Shown: positions 16,696 through 28,389 of the stretch, piece by piece
Position numbering within the stretch: the first letter of the stretch is position 1
Layout of the letters: each line of letters starts with the position of its first letter
From: Smithella sp.
Lineage (GTDB): Bacteria; Desulfobacterota; Syntrophia; Syntrophales; Smithellaceae
Assembly (NCBI GenBank): GCA_012510495.1
Contig: JAAZHX010000117.1
Coordinates: 1 to 64,000 of the forward strand
Direction: 5' to 3'
Length of the DNA stretch: 64,000 nt
Made by a program: the position numbers and the translations under genes
The notes under the pieces: model-generated
The model's input: only the letters and a program-made list of their open reading frames with translations
Database searches by the model: none
Told to the model about the DNA's origin: nothing

Positions 16696-18993
16696 TTATT
16701 TGGGCAGCAGATCGCGCAGGAACGCCCCCGCCTCGCGCATTTTATTTCGGAGTGCGTCCATGACCGGGTGAACCGGATGGTCAGGGCAGGTTTCCCTGGG
16801 AGCCGTTGACCGAAGGTAAGCTTCCGGAAAGATCCGGGGACACAATGATGTGGCGAGGTACCCGGATTCCGGATCGATCACCGACCGCTCAATCCCGTCC
16901 GGAACGGCGACGGCCGGCGGTCCGGAGAGAGAATAAAAGGCGCGCATAAAACGCGTAAAAATCCGCAGCGCTCCGGTTGCACCCGTCAGACCGGTGTCCG
17001 CCCCGGAATCATACCCCACCCACACGGCGCAGACGATGTCGGGCGTATAACCCACAAACCAGGAATCCCGGTTGCCGTTGGTCGTTCCGGTTTTGCCCGA
17101 CACAGGGAAATCCAGATGAAGGGACTTTGCCTCCCGGGCCGTGCCGCGCTCCAGGACTCCCTCCAGAGCGTAGCCGGTCAGATACGTTGTCCGCGGATCG
17201 AAGACCTGTTTGGGTTTCATTTTTCCGGACCAGAGCCGGTCTCCGTCCGGCGTTGTCACGGAAAAAAGGGCAAACCGTTCAAAACGCGTTCCGCCGGAAG
17301 CAAGCGTCGCGTAGGCATAGGCCAGCTCGAGGGGTGATACTTCAAAGCTGCCCAGCGCCATGGAGGGAACGGGCAGCAGGGGACTTACGATGCCGGCCGC
17401 CCGGGCGGTTTTCAAAACCTCATTGAACCCCACGTCGGCGGCCAGCCGGACGGTGGCCGTGTTGACGGAATCTTCGATGGCTTTTCGGATCGTGATGTTT
17501 GTGTATTGCTTGTTTTCAAAATTGGTCGGCGTCCACATTCCTTCCGGCGTGGAAAAGGAAATCGGTTCGCCGGAGACCAGCGTGGAAAGTGTCCAGTTAC
17601 CGTGCTTGGTGAGCGATTGGGAGAGTGCCGCCAAAAGGACGAAGGGCTTGAAAGCGCTTCCCGGCTGGCGCAAAGCGTCCACCGCCCGGTTGAATCTTGT
17701 CTGCGCGTAGCTGCGTCCGCCGACCATCGCCGTGATGCGCCCTGTTTTCGGATCGATGGCGACCAACGCCGCCTGCAGCGGCTCACGGGCGGGACGGGTC
17801 GTCTTTTCGATGGTTTCGAGGCCGCGGGCAACCGCTTCTTCCGCTGCGGTCTGCTGAAAAGAATCGAGGGTAGTGTAATACCGGTATCCGGGATGATAGA
17901 GTCGTTCCGAGCCCAGCTCTTCTTTGGTGATCCTCAGGATGTAGTCGATAAAGTAGGACGAGAGGTGGGCGGGGGGAACTCCGGCATGGATTTTTACCGG
18001 CGCCGCGGATGCCTGTTCAAACTCCGGCTGTGTGATCATCTCCAGTTGCCTCATTCTGGACAGGACTTTACCGCGCCGCTCCAGGGCTGCCCGGGAATTT
18101 CTGGCAAGGCTGTACCGGTTCGGGGCGTGGATGATGCCGGCCAGCAGCGCCGCCTCTTCCAGGGAAAGGTCCGCCGCATGCCTGGAGAAATAAAAACGGG
18201 ACGCCTCTTCAACACCGTATAGGCCGCGATCGCCGGCCTGTCCCAGGTAAATTCTGTTCAGATACATTTCCAGAATCTGTTTTTTCGAGTAGCGCAGCTC
18301 CAGCGCCAGGGCGAATTCCATCTCCCGCAGTTTGCGCGCAAACGTTTTTTCCGGAGAAAGGAAGACGTTTCTTGCCAGTTGCTGCGTAATGGTGGATGCG
18401 CCCTGGGCAAATCGCTTCTCCCGCAGGTTGACCGATAAGGCTCGGCCGACGGCGAGAACGTCAATTCCGAAATGAGAATAAAAGCGTTTGTCTTCGCAGA
18501 CGATCACCGCCTTTTGCAGGGAAGGGGAAATGTCGGAAAGAGGAACCGGTAAACGGGGTTCCATGGTCGGACCTGTCAGGCGGCCGATTTCCTCCGGCTC
18601 CAGGCGAACCGAATCCAGCGGATTGCCTTCCGGGGACGCAATCGTCGCTACCCGTCCGTTGGCGAGGGAAATTTCCACCGGACCGGAAGTCTTGGAACGC
18701 CCGTTGTGGCCGGCGTCGTGAAGGAGCAGCCGGATACGCGCTTTATCACTGGAAAAAGTTCCGGGTTTGGAAGGCTTTCCCGAGACCTGTCTGTAGAAAA
18801 GTTTGTTCAGCCGTTCGACTAGGTGCAGGTTTCCGGGATGATCGTCTTTGCGGATTTCCAGAGGCTGTCCGTAAAAAATCGTGGGAGATGTCTTTGTGCG
18901 CTCGGAGATGCCTTTGCCTGTTTCGATATACAGTAAGAGGATATGAACCAGCAACGCAGCTGCCGGCAGCACAAAAAATATTCGGCGAATCAC
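16696..18993 (-). CDS. Class A penicillin-binding protein (PBP1B-like)
   Basis: 765 residues from the GTG at 18993, preceded by GGGGAGG; this gives a short cytoplasmic tail followed directly by a signal anchor (FFVLPAAALLVHILLLYI). A small domain before the catalytic part resembles UB2H of PBP1B. The GT51 transglycosylase has EDKRFYSHFG and GASTITQQLARN. The transpeptidase has SAFK, SVN and KTGTTNGNRDSWF. It polymerises and cross-links peptidoglycan at the outer face of the inner membrane. The opposite-strand methyltransferase ends 47 bp away. Confidence 0.92.
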   Translation of the reverse strand: MIRRIFFVLPAAALLVHILLLYIETGKGISERTKTSPTIFYGQPLEIRKDDHPGNLHLVERLNKLFYRQVSGKPSKPGTFSSDKARIRLLLHDAGHNGRSKTSGPVEISLANGRVATIASPEGNPLDSVRLEPEEIGRLTGPTMEPRLPVPLSDISPSLQKAVIVCEDKRFYSHFGIDVLAVGRALSVNLREKRFAQGASTITQQLARNVFLSPEKTFARKLREMEFALALELRYSKKQILEMYLNRIYLGQAGDRGLYGVEEASRFYFSRHAADLSLEEAALLAGIIHAPNRYSLARNSRAALERRGKVLSRMRQLEMITQPEFEQASAAPVKIHAGVPPAHLSSYFIDYILRITKEELGSERLYHPGYRYYTTLDSFQQTAAEEAVARGLETIEKTTRPAREPLQAALVAIDPKTGRITAMVGGRSYAQTRFNRAVDALRQPGSAFKPFVLLAALSQSLTKHGNWTLSTLVSGEPISFSTPEGMWTPTNFENKQYTNITIRKAIEDSVNTATVRLAADVGFNEVLKTARAAGIVSPLLPVPSMALGSFEVSPLELAYAYATLASGGTRFERFALFSVTTPDGDRLWSGKMKPKQVFDPRTTYLTGYALEGVLERGTAREAKSLHLDFPVSGKTGTTNGNRDSWFVGYTPDIVCAVWVGYDSGADTGLTGATGALRIFTRFMRAFYSLSGPPAVAVPDGIERSVIDPESGYLATSLCPRIFPEAYLRSTAPRETCPDHPVHPVMDALRNKMREAGAFLRDLLPK

Positions 18994-19232
18994 TGCATCC
19001 TCCCCGCCTCTTTCCGGAAAGGCCTCTGGATCAGAAATCGCTTTTGCATGGTCTGATTTTACGGACAAGCTTGTTTTATAGCAAGTTAATTTAATTCCCG
19101 CTGCTTCTGCATTGACAGAGGGGGCTGCGACAAAAAAGTTGGTAGATAGGCACAAAAGATATTGACAGGGTTGATTTTGCTTCTCTGTACTGTATGCATA
19201 GTAAACAAACAGTATAGAGGGGAGGGTGACCG

Positions 19233-19878
19233 ATGCAAGAGACGATAGCAAGCTTGGAGGCGAAGCGGGTCGGCGAAAACGAAGGTGCCCATTATTTGTC
19301 TGGGGATCATGAACGAATTAAAGAGCCGGGGCGTTGAAGACATTCTGATTGTCTGCGTTGGCGGTTTAAAGGGACTCCCGGAGGCGATTAACAGCGCTTT
19401 CCCGAAAACGGAGATTCAACTCTGTATCGTGCACATGATCCGTAACTCGCTTAAATATGTAGGATCAAAATATCAGAAAGAATTTATCGCCGATTTGAAA
19501 ACAGTTTACAAGGCGCCCAGCGAAGACAAGGCTGTTTATGAGTTGGATAAGCTGATGGCCAAGTGGGGCCAGAAATATCCTCTGGCGGTGAACCCGTGGA
19601 AAAACCACTGGACCCATGTAGCCACCTTTTTCAAATACCCTGAACACATTCGGAAAATCATTTATACAACAAACGCTCTGGAGGGTCTTCACCGGCAGCT
19701 CCGCAAGGTAACGAAAAACCGGTCGGTTTTTCCGAATGATGAGTCCCTTACAAAAATATTATTTTGGGCGATTCAGGATGTTATGAAAAAATGGACGATG
19801 CCCCTGGCCAACTGGGCTTTGACAATCTCCCAGCTGGCTGTTATGTATGAAGGCCGTTTAAATTTGGCGGCAATATGA
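19233..19878 (+). pseudogene. IS256-family transposase remnant
   Basis: About 198 codons of the C-terminal half of an IS256-type transposase are readable from 19285: FPKTEIQLCIVHMIRNSLKY, then YTTNALEGLHRQLRKVTKNR with the catalytic Glu. A short N-terminal-looking stretch begins at ATG 19233 after GGGAGGGTGACC, but in another frame, so the middle is deleted. The second catalytic Asp (usually CVDGLKG) reads CVGGLKG, so it is catalytically dead. A possible right end, TTTACACAGATTATTTTACA, follows at about 19889. Immobile debris. Confidence 0.85.
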
Positions 19879-20029
19879 AAAAAATTCCATTTACACAGAT
19901 TATTTTACAGTCTCATATCTTACTGATCGCCATGCCGTATTACGGTTTTGTACCAGTCATCTATCCGCACTATTCGTGCACGTTAACGTTCGGTAACAGT
20001 CCCCTAATCATTTCAAGAGCCCATGATGG

Positions 20030-21067
20030 CTAGACAACAGGCAGGGCGACTGTTCCTTTCTTATAATAAGGTTTCTCTTCCTTCCACATCCGGTAGATAA
20101 TCTCCAAAAGCTTGCGGGCCACAGCAACACGAGCAATTTTCTTGCCGTTCCTGGATATCCGTTGGTAAAAACCTTGTAACCATAAATCTTTAGCCGGTGC
20201 TTTTTGGGCAGCTTCGATCATGGCCCAGCGTAACCATTTATTCCCCTGCTTGGTAATCTTGCCTTGGTAGGTTCGGTTGCCGCTGGAATAGGTCGAAGGG
20301 ACAAGACCCGCATAAGAACATAACTTGCCGGCAGACATAAATCTTTCAATATTGTCTATCTCGTATCGAATGGTTACGGCAAGGATAGGACCTATCCCCG
20401 GAATGCTCCGCAAAAGAGTACATATCTTGTCCTCCCGGCATAGAGTCCGTATCCGCTTCTCGGCTTCTTTAATCTTTTTATCCGTCTCCTCCAGGAGATC
20501 AAGGTACTCATTCAGAATGACCGTATCGTTACCCTTGAGGCTGACGGCCCTTAAATAGGAAAGCCCCCGTTTGCCAAACTTATCACTTAACGATGTAAAT
20601 GGTTGATCTTCTATATGGTTCCTCGTTAAAACGGAATGAATGATGTTCTTGATCCGCACTTTCATCGCGACCAGGGAGGATCGGTAACGTAATAAGTTCT
20701 TCTGACCCCTTGTCTCCAAATCTGGCGCATAGGCCCGAGGTATCAAATCCGCCCGCAGCAAATGGGCCAGCGTCTCGGAATCTATGGTGTCCGTCTTGAT
20801 CCGCGCCTCGGCTATCAGTCTTGTCTTCAAGGGATGGGCCATGATGAGTTCGTCCACCAACTCGGAGGCTTCATCATAAAAATACTCCCAACCATAACAG
20901 GCTTCCATGACCGCCTTTACACCACCTGATAAATCGGCATGCTTAAAGTAATGCCGGATCGACGAACGATCTGTTGAGGCTTTATCTCTTCTGATTATTT
21001 CGCCTTGTTCATTCATGATCGTCGCTACAAAGTATTGCTTATGATAGTCAATTCCTATATACTTCAT
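20030..21067 (-). CDS. IS110/IS116-family transposase
   Basis: 345 residues from the ATG at 21067, preceded by AAGGAGGTGCACGCG. The N-terminal RuvC-like DEDD domain shows IGIDYHK, MEACYGWE and KTDTIDSETLAHLL; the C-terminal Tnp_20 domain has RSIPGIGPILA and SYAGLVPSTYSSG with the conserved Ser. The gene is full length and looks intact. Its base composition is more AT-rich than the neighbours. IS110 elements lack long terminal repeats, so element borders cannot be placed by eye; the non-coding flank of these elements can encode a bridge RNA. Confidence 0.9.
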   Translation of the reverse strand: MKYIGIDYHKQYFVATIMNEQGEIIRRDKASTDRSSIRHYFKHADLSGGVKAVMEACYGWEYFYDEASELVDELIMAHPLKTRLIAEARIKTDTIDSETLAHLLRADLIPRAYAPDLETRGQKNLLRYRSSLVAMKVRIKNIIHSVLTRNHIEDQPFTSLSDKFGKRGLSYLRAVSLKGNDTVILNEYLDLLEETDKKIKEAEKRIRTLCREDKICTLLRSIPGIGPILAVTIRYEIDNIERFMSAGKLCSYAGLVPSTYSSGNRTYQGKITKQGNKWLRWAMIEAAQKAPAKDLWLQGFYQRISRNGKKIARVAVARKLLEIIYRMWKEEKPYYKKGTVALPVV

Positions 21068-21154
21068 CGCGTGCACCTCCTTAATTGCTTTTTTAAACGT
21101 AGGGGTTAGTGTAACACTATCGCCCTCTGGGAGGTGCACTTTTTTCATGTTATC

Positions 21155-21531
21155 ATTCCCTGCATTCTCGAACCGCAGGGGAATTCAAAGGCCTTCCGGA
21201 AAAGCTGGGCGCGGCTGATTCAGAAGATATATGAGGTTGACCCCCTGGTGTGTTCAAAGTGTCAGGGGGCCATGCGGATTATCAGTTTCATCGAAGACGC
21301 GCAAGTTATCCGCGATATTCTCACGCATCTGGGGCTCTGGCTTGTCCGATCAAGGCCGCCGCCTGCCTGTGCGATGCACGCAGACAGGCCGAAAAGCCAT
21401 GACCCGCCAAACATCGAATACGCTGCGGCTGATCTTCAAATCCAAACACACACTGACATTATCGGAGCCTGTCCTCGACCTGATCGGGGAACGACCCTGA
21501 ATATTCCTGGGATGATTATATACAGTCATAA
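21155..21531 (+). pseudogene. IS91-family transposase C-terminal remnant, frameshifted
   Basis: The frame reads KSWARLIQKIYEVDPLVC, then CQGAMRIISFIEDAQVIRDIL and HLGLW, typical of the C-terminal zinc-binding region of IS91/IS801 transposases. The expected C-terminal end, DPEYSWDDYIQS and stop, is present at 21493-21531 but in a different frame, so at least one indel separates them. The 5' part is missing; it adjoins the upstream end of the IS110 gene. The rest of the IS91 gene is not seen on the other side. Confidence 0.75.
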
Positions 21532-21707
21532 CGCTTTTTAAAAAAATAAGGCGCGACGGGGAGGTCTGTCTGAATTGGGACTGAAACGACCTTTATGGCG
21601 GGTGAAAAGATCAAATGGTGTGCAAATTTTTCAATAGAACGAATGTTGCAAAATATTTTCAAAGGGATCATCAGCGCAACAACCCACATCTTGTGGTCAA
21701 GATTTTC

Positions 21708-21736
21708 TTGACATACAAGTCCCCGTTTCTTATACT
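21708..21736 (+). promoter_or_regulatory. Consensus promoter for the ankyrin-caspase lipoprotein
   Basis: TTGACA (21708-21713), a 17-bp spacer and TATACT (21731-21736), 52 bp before the GTG start. Two CTTG...CAAG inverted repeats overlap the -35 region and could be an operator. Confidence 0.75.
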
Positions 21737-21788
21737 GCCGTTCACAGAAAGCAAGTTCTTATCAATTATCAATAAAAGGAGATTGGTT

Positions 21789-23057
21789 GTGAAAAAGCTT
21801 CTCGCGCTATTCATAATTATTTGCATAACCATATTTGTGGGGTGTGTGACCGCTCCTCCTTTTTATAGAGCAGCGGGGGAGGGCGATATGAAGACCGTCA
21901 AAGAGCTGCTGGATCGAGGTACTGATGTAAATCAAAAAGGGGGAGGCGGCCTGCTGAATGATGGTAGCGCCCTGGATATTGCAAGTATGATGGGCCATAC
22001 CGAAATAGTAAAGCTTTTGCTCGACAGAGGTGCAAATGTAAATTACGCACACGGGAACATGGGGTGGACAGCTTTGAGTTCGGCGGCATACAAAGGCCAT
22101 ACCGATACCGTAAAGCTGCTAATCGAAAGGGGCGCCGATATCAACAGGGCAATCTTTGCATTGGACAAGGGGGTTGGAACAGGTCAGGCCATTGAGCTTC
22201 TTAAGGAGCTTAGGCGGGAAAGAGCCGCTATACAGTCCGCGACGGCCAGGCCATCGGCAGAAATTCGTTCTGCTCCGACGGCGATCAGGTCCGATATTGA
22301 CGAACTTCCCGCTGTCAGGGCAAAGCAAAACGGAGATTCCTATGCGATCGTGATCGGTATTGAGCAATACCGCCAAAAACTCACCAAGGCTGATTTTGCA
22401 GTGGCTGACGCCAGGATCGTTACAGAGTATCTCACGAACGTAATGGGTTTTCCGGAAGAAAATGTTGTTACACTTTTAAACGATAGGGCAGCAAAAAGCG
22501 ACTTTGAAAAGTATTTTGAAAAATGGCTTTCCAATAATGTTGAAAAAGATGCCACGGTATTTATCTATTATTCCGGTCATGGCGCCCCGAATCCGAAGAC
22601 CTTCGATGCCTATCTCGTGCCCTATGATGGAGACCCCTCTTTCATTGACCAGACGGGATACTCTCTGAAAAGGATGTACGATGCCCTTGGGAAACTACCC
22701 GCGAAAGAAATCATTGTCGCCCTTGATGCCTGTTTTTCAGGAGCGGGCGGAAGATCGGTAATTGCCAAAGGTGCGAGGCCGCTGGTGATGAACCTTCCCA
22801 GCACTGCGCTGTCGAAGAACATGACGGTTCTGTCCGCCTCTTCGGGCGAACAGATCAGTTCTACCTATGATGAAAAAGGCCACGGTCTGTTCACGTATTT
22901 TATGCTCAAAGGAATCAAGAACGAAGATGTTGTCATGCCGGATGGTTCTATCAAGATGGCCGACCTGTTCAGTTACATTAAACCCCAGGTCGAGCGCATT
23001 GCCCGTAAACAATACAACAACGAACAGACGCCACAATTGATCGCAGGAGGCAATTAA
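21789..23057 (+). CDS. Ankyrin-repeat caspase-like (peptidase C14) lipoprotein
   Basis: 422 residues from the GTG at 21789 (AAAAGGAGA upstream). A lipoprotein signal peptide ends at VGC with C19. About three ankyrin repeats follow (residues 25-125: GHTEIVKLLLDRGANVN, GHTDTVKLLIERGAD). A caspase/metacaspase domain starts near 184 (YAIVIGIEQY) with the dyad H264 in YYSGHG and C315 in DACFSG. Caspase-fold proteins cleave after basic or acidic residues; here the protein should be anchored to a membrane on the periplasmic side. It abuts a DUF4384-like gene (0 bp), suggesting one unit. The substrate is unknown. Confidence 0.87.
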   Translation: MKKLLALFIIICITIFVGCVTAPPFYRAAGEGDMKTVKELLDRGTDVNQKGGGGLLNDGSALDIASMMGHTEIVKLLLDRGANVNYAHGNMGWTALSSAAYKGHTDTVKLLIERGADINRAIFALDKGVGTGQAIELLKELRRERAAIQSATARPSAEIRSAPTAIRSDIDELPAVRAKQNGDSYAIVIGIEQYRQKLTKADFAVADARIVTEYLTNVMGFPEENVVTLLNDRAAKSDFEKYFEKWLSNNVEKDATVFIYYSGHGAPNPKTFDAYLVPYDGDPSFIDQTGYSLKRMYDALGKLPAKEIIVALDACFSGAGGRSVIAKGARPLVMNLPSTALSKNMTVLSASSGEQISSTYDEKGHGLFTYFMLKGIKNEDVVMPDGSIKMADLFSYIKPQVERIARKQYNNEQTPQLIAGGN

Positions 23058-23897
23058 ATGTGTCGGGATGAAAGCTGGATCATAAAAGGAATATACATCC
23101 TTTTCATTACATTTTTGCTGCCGTCGGTTGTCTGTGCGGCGGAGGCGCCGGTCTGGGTGGAAGCCACCGGCGAGGCCTTGATGGGCGAAATCGAAACCCA
23201 GAAGGAAGTCAGAGAGCGCGCAAGGCGGGAGGCCCGGAACCAGGCCGTGGAAAAGGCGGTCGGCGTGTTTATCCGATCTCATACGCTGGTTTCCAATGCC
23301 CAGGTGGCCGACGATCTCATCTACGCCGCCGTCCGGGGGAAAATCAAAAGTGAGCGGACGGTATCCGCAGGCTGGGACGAAAAGGAAAGAAACCTCTACC
23401 GCGTTAAAATAAAAGCGCTCATCGAACCCGTCTATCCCGAAAAAGGCGAAGGCCTGTCCGTGAAGCTTTCGCTTTCCAGGACGGATTTAAAAGAAGGCGA
23501 AGACGTCAAAATTTTCTATTCGGTAAGCGAAGACGCCTACGTCTACATCTTTTCCATCGCCGCGGATGGTTCCGTGACGTTGCTTCTGCCCAACGTCAAT
23601 ACTGCCGATAATTTTACCCGGGCGGGAAAAGCTTATCAATTTCCGCAAGGTGACAGCCGCATCCGGCTTACGGCCATGTTTCTGCCGAATCATCAAGGGA
23701 CTTTTGCCGAGGAAAGAATCAAGATCGTCGCCACGCGAAAAAAAGAGCCTTTGCTTTCTTTAGGTTTTAAAGAAGGCGTTTTTCAGGTATATGACGCTAA
23801 GTCAACGGGGATGATAAGTGATCTTACGAGAAGGCTTAATCAGATAGAACCGGCCGATTGGGCAGAGTCCACTGTAGTCTATACCCTCAAGAGATAG
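23058..23897 (+). CDS. Secreted FlgT-like/DUF4384-like protein
   Basis: 279 residues; the start immediately follows the stop of the caspase gene. A signal peptide (FLLPSVVCAAEA) is followed by a FlgT/LPP20-like domain: VEATGEALM, then ARREARNQAVEKAVGVFIRS and a late YRVKIKALI. The second half (EGEDVKIFYSVSEDAYVYIF, DGSVTLLLPN) has the appearance of DUF4384, a beta domain often fused or adjacent to caspase-like and kinase proteins. It is probably periplasmic and works with the lipoprotein peptidase. No enzymatic motif is seen. Confidence 0.7.
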   Translation: MCRDESWIIKGIYILFITFLLPSVVCAAEAPVWVEATGEALMGEIETQKEVRERARREARNQAVEKAVGVFIRSHTLVSNAQVADDLIYAAVRGKIKSERTVSAGWDEKERNLYRVKIKALIEPVYPEKGEGLSVKLSLSRTDLKEGEDVKIFYSVSEDAYVYIFSIAADGSVTLLLPNVNTADNFTRAGKAYQFPQGDSRIRLTAMFLPNHQGTFAEERIKIVATRKKEPLLSLGFKEGVFQVYDAKSTGMISDLTRRLNQIEPADWAESTVVYTLKR

Positions 23898-24385
23898 ACA
23901 TTCCTATAAGAAAAACCAACCTTTCAAGAGGCAATTGCTGATTCGCAGAGAAACTCGAATATGCGGACTTGTAGATGTTATACGTAACAAAAGTACGCAT
24001 CAAGCGGATGAACCAGAATTTTCCATTCAACGACCATGACGGCAGCACGGTTGTCCGGGGGGTGACATTTTCGTCGCATCCCCGTGACAAATACGACATC
24101 CCGCGCAAAGTCAATGCCGGCATTCATTTTTCGGGCGCGCGCCTGATGCGGTCAGGGCGGCAGGAGACATGCGGGTCGCCTGTTTTTTATCGCGTCCAGG
24201 AGCCTGCATCCTGTATATTCCGTTAAACCAATGGCTTACTAAGAATACAGTTGTTGGCACGTCTGTTGCTCATTGATGCAGACGAGCAAGGCAGCCCGTT
24301 CTTTGATCCGCAGTCATGCAGTATCCTCATGAGAGGAAAGCGGCCGGATGCGGCCGGTTTCCCCAAAAACGTAAGGGAAAGGCAT
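23898..24385. other. 488-bp region without a recognised gene
   Basis: An 83-codon frame at 23975-24226 has no recognisable domain and no good ribosome-binding site; I do not call it. No clear consensus promoter is seen, although one for the downstream regulator and ATPase operon should lie here. Could be decayed coding sequence. Confidence 0.4.
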
Positions 24386-26613
<2,228 letters not shown>

Positions 26614-26689
26614 GGCGCGATCCCCGAACGCGCCGCACACAGACGGCAGGGTGCGCGTTTCCCAAACGCCCCGAACAAGGGAGTAAGAC

Positions 26690-27019
26690 ATGGTTGAAAT
26701 AAGACGAACCACCAACCGGCGCCGGCAGATGGCGGATCATTTCGCGGAAAAGGTCGCCCAGCGGGAGGCGCTGCGCATCAAAGGCCTCAAACATAAACAT
26801 GAAACGGTCTGGTTTGGTCTGGGGATGTTCGGCATTGTCGGATGGGCGGTGGCGATCCCCACACTGGTCGGCGTGGCCCTGGGGCTCTGGATCGACCGGA
26901 CGTGGCCCAGCCAGTATTCCTGGGCGCTGATGGGGCTGGTGGCCGGCGTGATCGTCGGCTGTATCAACGCAGCCTATTGGGTTAGAAAAATTCGCAGCCG
27001 GATCATCGAAGAGGAATGA
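26690..27019 (+). CDS. atpQ: N-ATPase accessory membrane subunit AtpQ (AtpI-like)
   Basis: 109 residues; a basic N-terminal half (RRTTNRRRQMADHF) and two transmembrane helices, GLGMFGIVGWAVAIPTLVGV and WALMGLVAGVIVGCINA, joined by GLWIDRTWPS. This matches the AtpI-like protein AtpQ found only in N-ATPase operons. AtpI-type proteins help assemble the c-ring. It ends 1 bp before atpR. Confidence 0.88.
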   Translation: MVEIRRTTNRRRQMADHFAEKVAQREALRIKGLKHKHETVWFGLGMFGIVGWAVAIPTLVGVALGLWIDRTWPSQYSWALMGLVAGVIVGCINAAYWVRKIRSRIIEEE

Positions 27020-27020
27020 C

Positions 27021-27323
27021 ATGACATCGAACACTGTGGGGATGCTTGTTTTGATGCTGGCCGCAGGAATGGCGCTGGGCGCTCTCTATTTCGGCGGTCT
27101 GTGGCACACGGTGAAGAGACTGCCGCAGACGGAAAGCCGCGCCCGCCTGTTGCTGGTCAGCCTGGCGGCGCGTCTGTCCGTCCTTTTGGCCGTGTTTTAC
27201 TTTTTGCTTCAGGACGGCCGCTGGGAACGGCTGGCCGCGGCCCTGATCGGTTTCGTGGTGATGCGCAAAATCCTGACGGTTCGCCTGGGACCGCAAAATC
27301 CGGCGGAAGCGATACAGGAGTGA
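27021..27323 (+). CDS. atpR: N-ATPase accessory membrane subunit AtpR
   Basis: 100 residues with three predicted transmembrane segments: MLVLMLAAGMALGALYFGGL, LLLVSLAARLSVLLAVFYFL and a third around AAALIGFVVM. The GALYFGGLWHTV start and the intramembrane Arg in AARLSV fit the AtpR family, a hallmark of N-ATPase operons with no counterpart in ordinary F-ATPases. The exact role is not settled; an assembly role with AtpQ is the usual proposal. Confidence 0.88.
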   Translation: MTSNTVGMLVLMLAAGMALGALYFGGLWHTVKRLPQTESRARLLLVSLAARLSVLLAVFYFLLQDGRWERLAAALIGFVVMRKILTVRLGPQNPAEAIQE

Positions 27324-27359
27324 CGCAAAGGGTTTTGATCAACCGTTGAAGGAGATCCT

Positions 27360-28085
27360 ATGGAAATCGTCCAGTTAAGTCAGATCAGTCCGGATCAGGT
27401 CGTTGTCTGGAGCTGGAATTTCATCACGATCAACGTAACCATTCTCTATACCTGGCTGGTGATGGCCATTCTGGTTGGCGGTTCCATTTTGGTCACCCGC
27501 AATCTTTCTTCCGAGATGAATGTTTCGCGCTGGCAGCATTTCCTGGAGGTTGTGCTTTCCGTCGTCCGCGGAGAAATCAGCGAGATGACGAAGAAGGGCG
27601 CGGACCATTATATTCCCCTGATCGGCACGCTTTTTTTATTCATCTGCACCTCCAATGTGCTGGCGGTGGTGCCGGGATTTATTGCGCCGACGTCTTCCAT
27701 GACGACCACGGCGGCGCTGGCCACCTGCGTGTTTATCGCCGTTCCGTATTATGGAATTTCCCGAACCGGCGTTCTGCATTACGTGAAGGAATATTTTCAG
27801 CCGAACTTCATTTTCTTCCCGTTCCACGTTATGGGCGAACTGTCGCGGACGCTCGCGCTCACCGTTCGTCTTTTCGGCAACATTATGAGTCATGAAAAAG
27901 TCATCGGCATTCTGCTGGCCGTCACGCCCTTTCTGTTTCCCGTTGTAATGCAGATACTGGGGCTCCTGATCGGTGTGATTCAAGCCTACATTTTCGCCAT
28001 TCTTTCCATGGTCTATATCGCCTCGGCGCTTTCCACCGAGGAGGGAGAGCACACGGACGTTAAAAAAGAAGGCTCTGCAGCCTGA
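27360..28085 (+). CDS. atpB: N-ATPase subunit a
   Basis: 241 residues, about six transmembrane segments. The key helix reads GELSRTLALTVRLFGNIMSHE, containing the essential stator Arg (VRLFGN) that faces the c-ring. The C-terminal helices (GLLIGVIQAYIFAILSMVYI) carry the Gln and Tyr typical of subunit a. With the c-ring it forms the ion channels. A GGAGATCCT ribosome-binding site precedes the start. Confidence 0.93.
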   Translation: MEIVQLSQISPDQVVVWSWNFITINVTILYTWLVMAILVGGSILVTRNLSSEMNVSRWQHFLEVVLSVVRGEISEMTKKGADHYIPLIGTLFLFICTSNVLAVVPGFIAPTSSMTTTAALATCVFIAVPYYGISRTGVLHYVKEYFQPNFIFFPFHVMGELSRTLALTVRLFGNIMSHEKVIGILLAVTPFLFPVVMQILGLLIGVIQAYIFAILSMVYIASALSTEEGEHTDVKKEGSAA

Positions 28086-28111
28086 TAAATTGAAATAAAG
28101 GAGGAGTATAT

Positions 28112-28378
28112 ATGGACAACGTAAGTCTCGTCGCGATGGCCTCGATTATCGGTGCGGGTTTGGCAATGGGGATCGGTTCAATCGGTCCCGGACTGGGCAT
28201 GGGACAGGCAATCGCCCAGGCGCTGGCCGCGATCGCCCAGCAGCCGGATGAGAGGAATTCCTTAACGCGGACATTGTTCGTCGGTTTGGCCATGATTGAA
28301 TCCATTGCCATTTACTGTTTCGTGATTTCCATGATTCTGATTTTCGCCAATCCGTTCTGGAGTTTCATTATCAAGTAG
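28112..28378 (+). CDS. atpE: N-ATPase subunit c with sodium-site residues
   Basis: 88 residues after a strong AAAGGAGGAG site. Two-helix hairpin with the GIGSIGPGLGMG glycine motif. Q32 in helix 1 and E63, S64 and Y68 in helix 2 (MIESIAIY) match four residues of the Na+-binding site known from Ilyobacter tartaricus (Gln32, Glu65, Ser66, Tyr70). The Thr67 position is Ile here. It ends ANPFWSFIIK, like Na+-type c subunits. This supports Na+ rather than H+ transport, though the ion used is inferred. Confidence 0.93.
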   Translation: MDNVSLVAMASIIGAGLAMGIGSIGPGLGMGQAIAQALAAIAQQPDERNSLTRTLFVGLAMIESIAIYCFVISMILIFANPFWSFIIK

Positions 28379-28389
28379 GGGGATAAACC

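Noticed and set aside
21069-21134. Terminal inverted repeats for the IS110-type element
   Set aside because: The GGGAGGTGCAC near the upstream side matches no copy at the other end; IS110 elements usually lack them.
23975-24226. 83-codon + strand frame before the regulator-like gene
   Set aside because: No good ribosome-binding site, no family motif.
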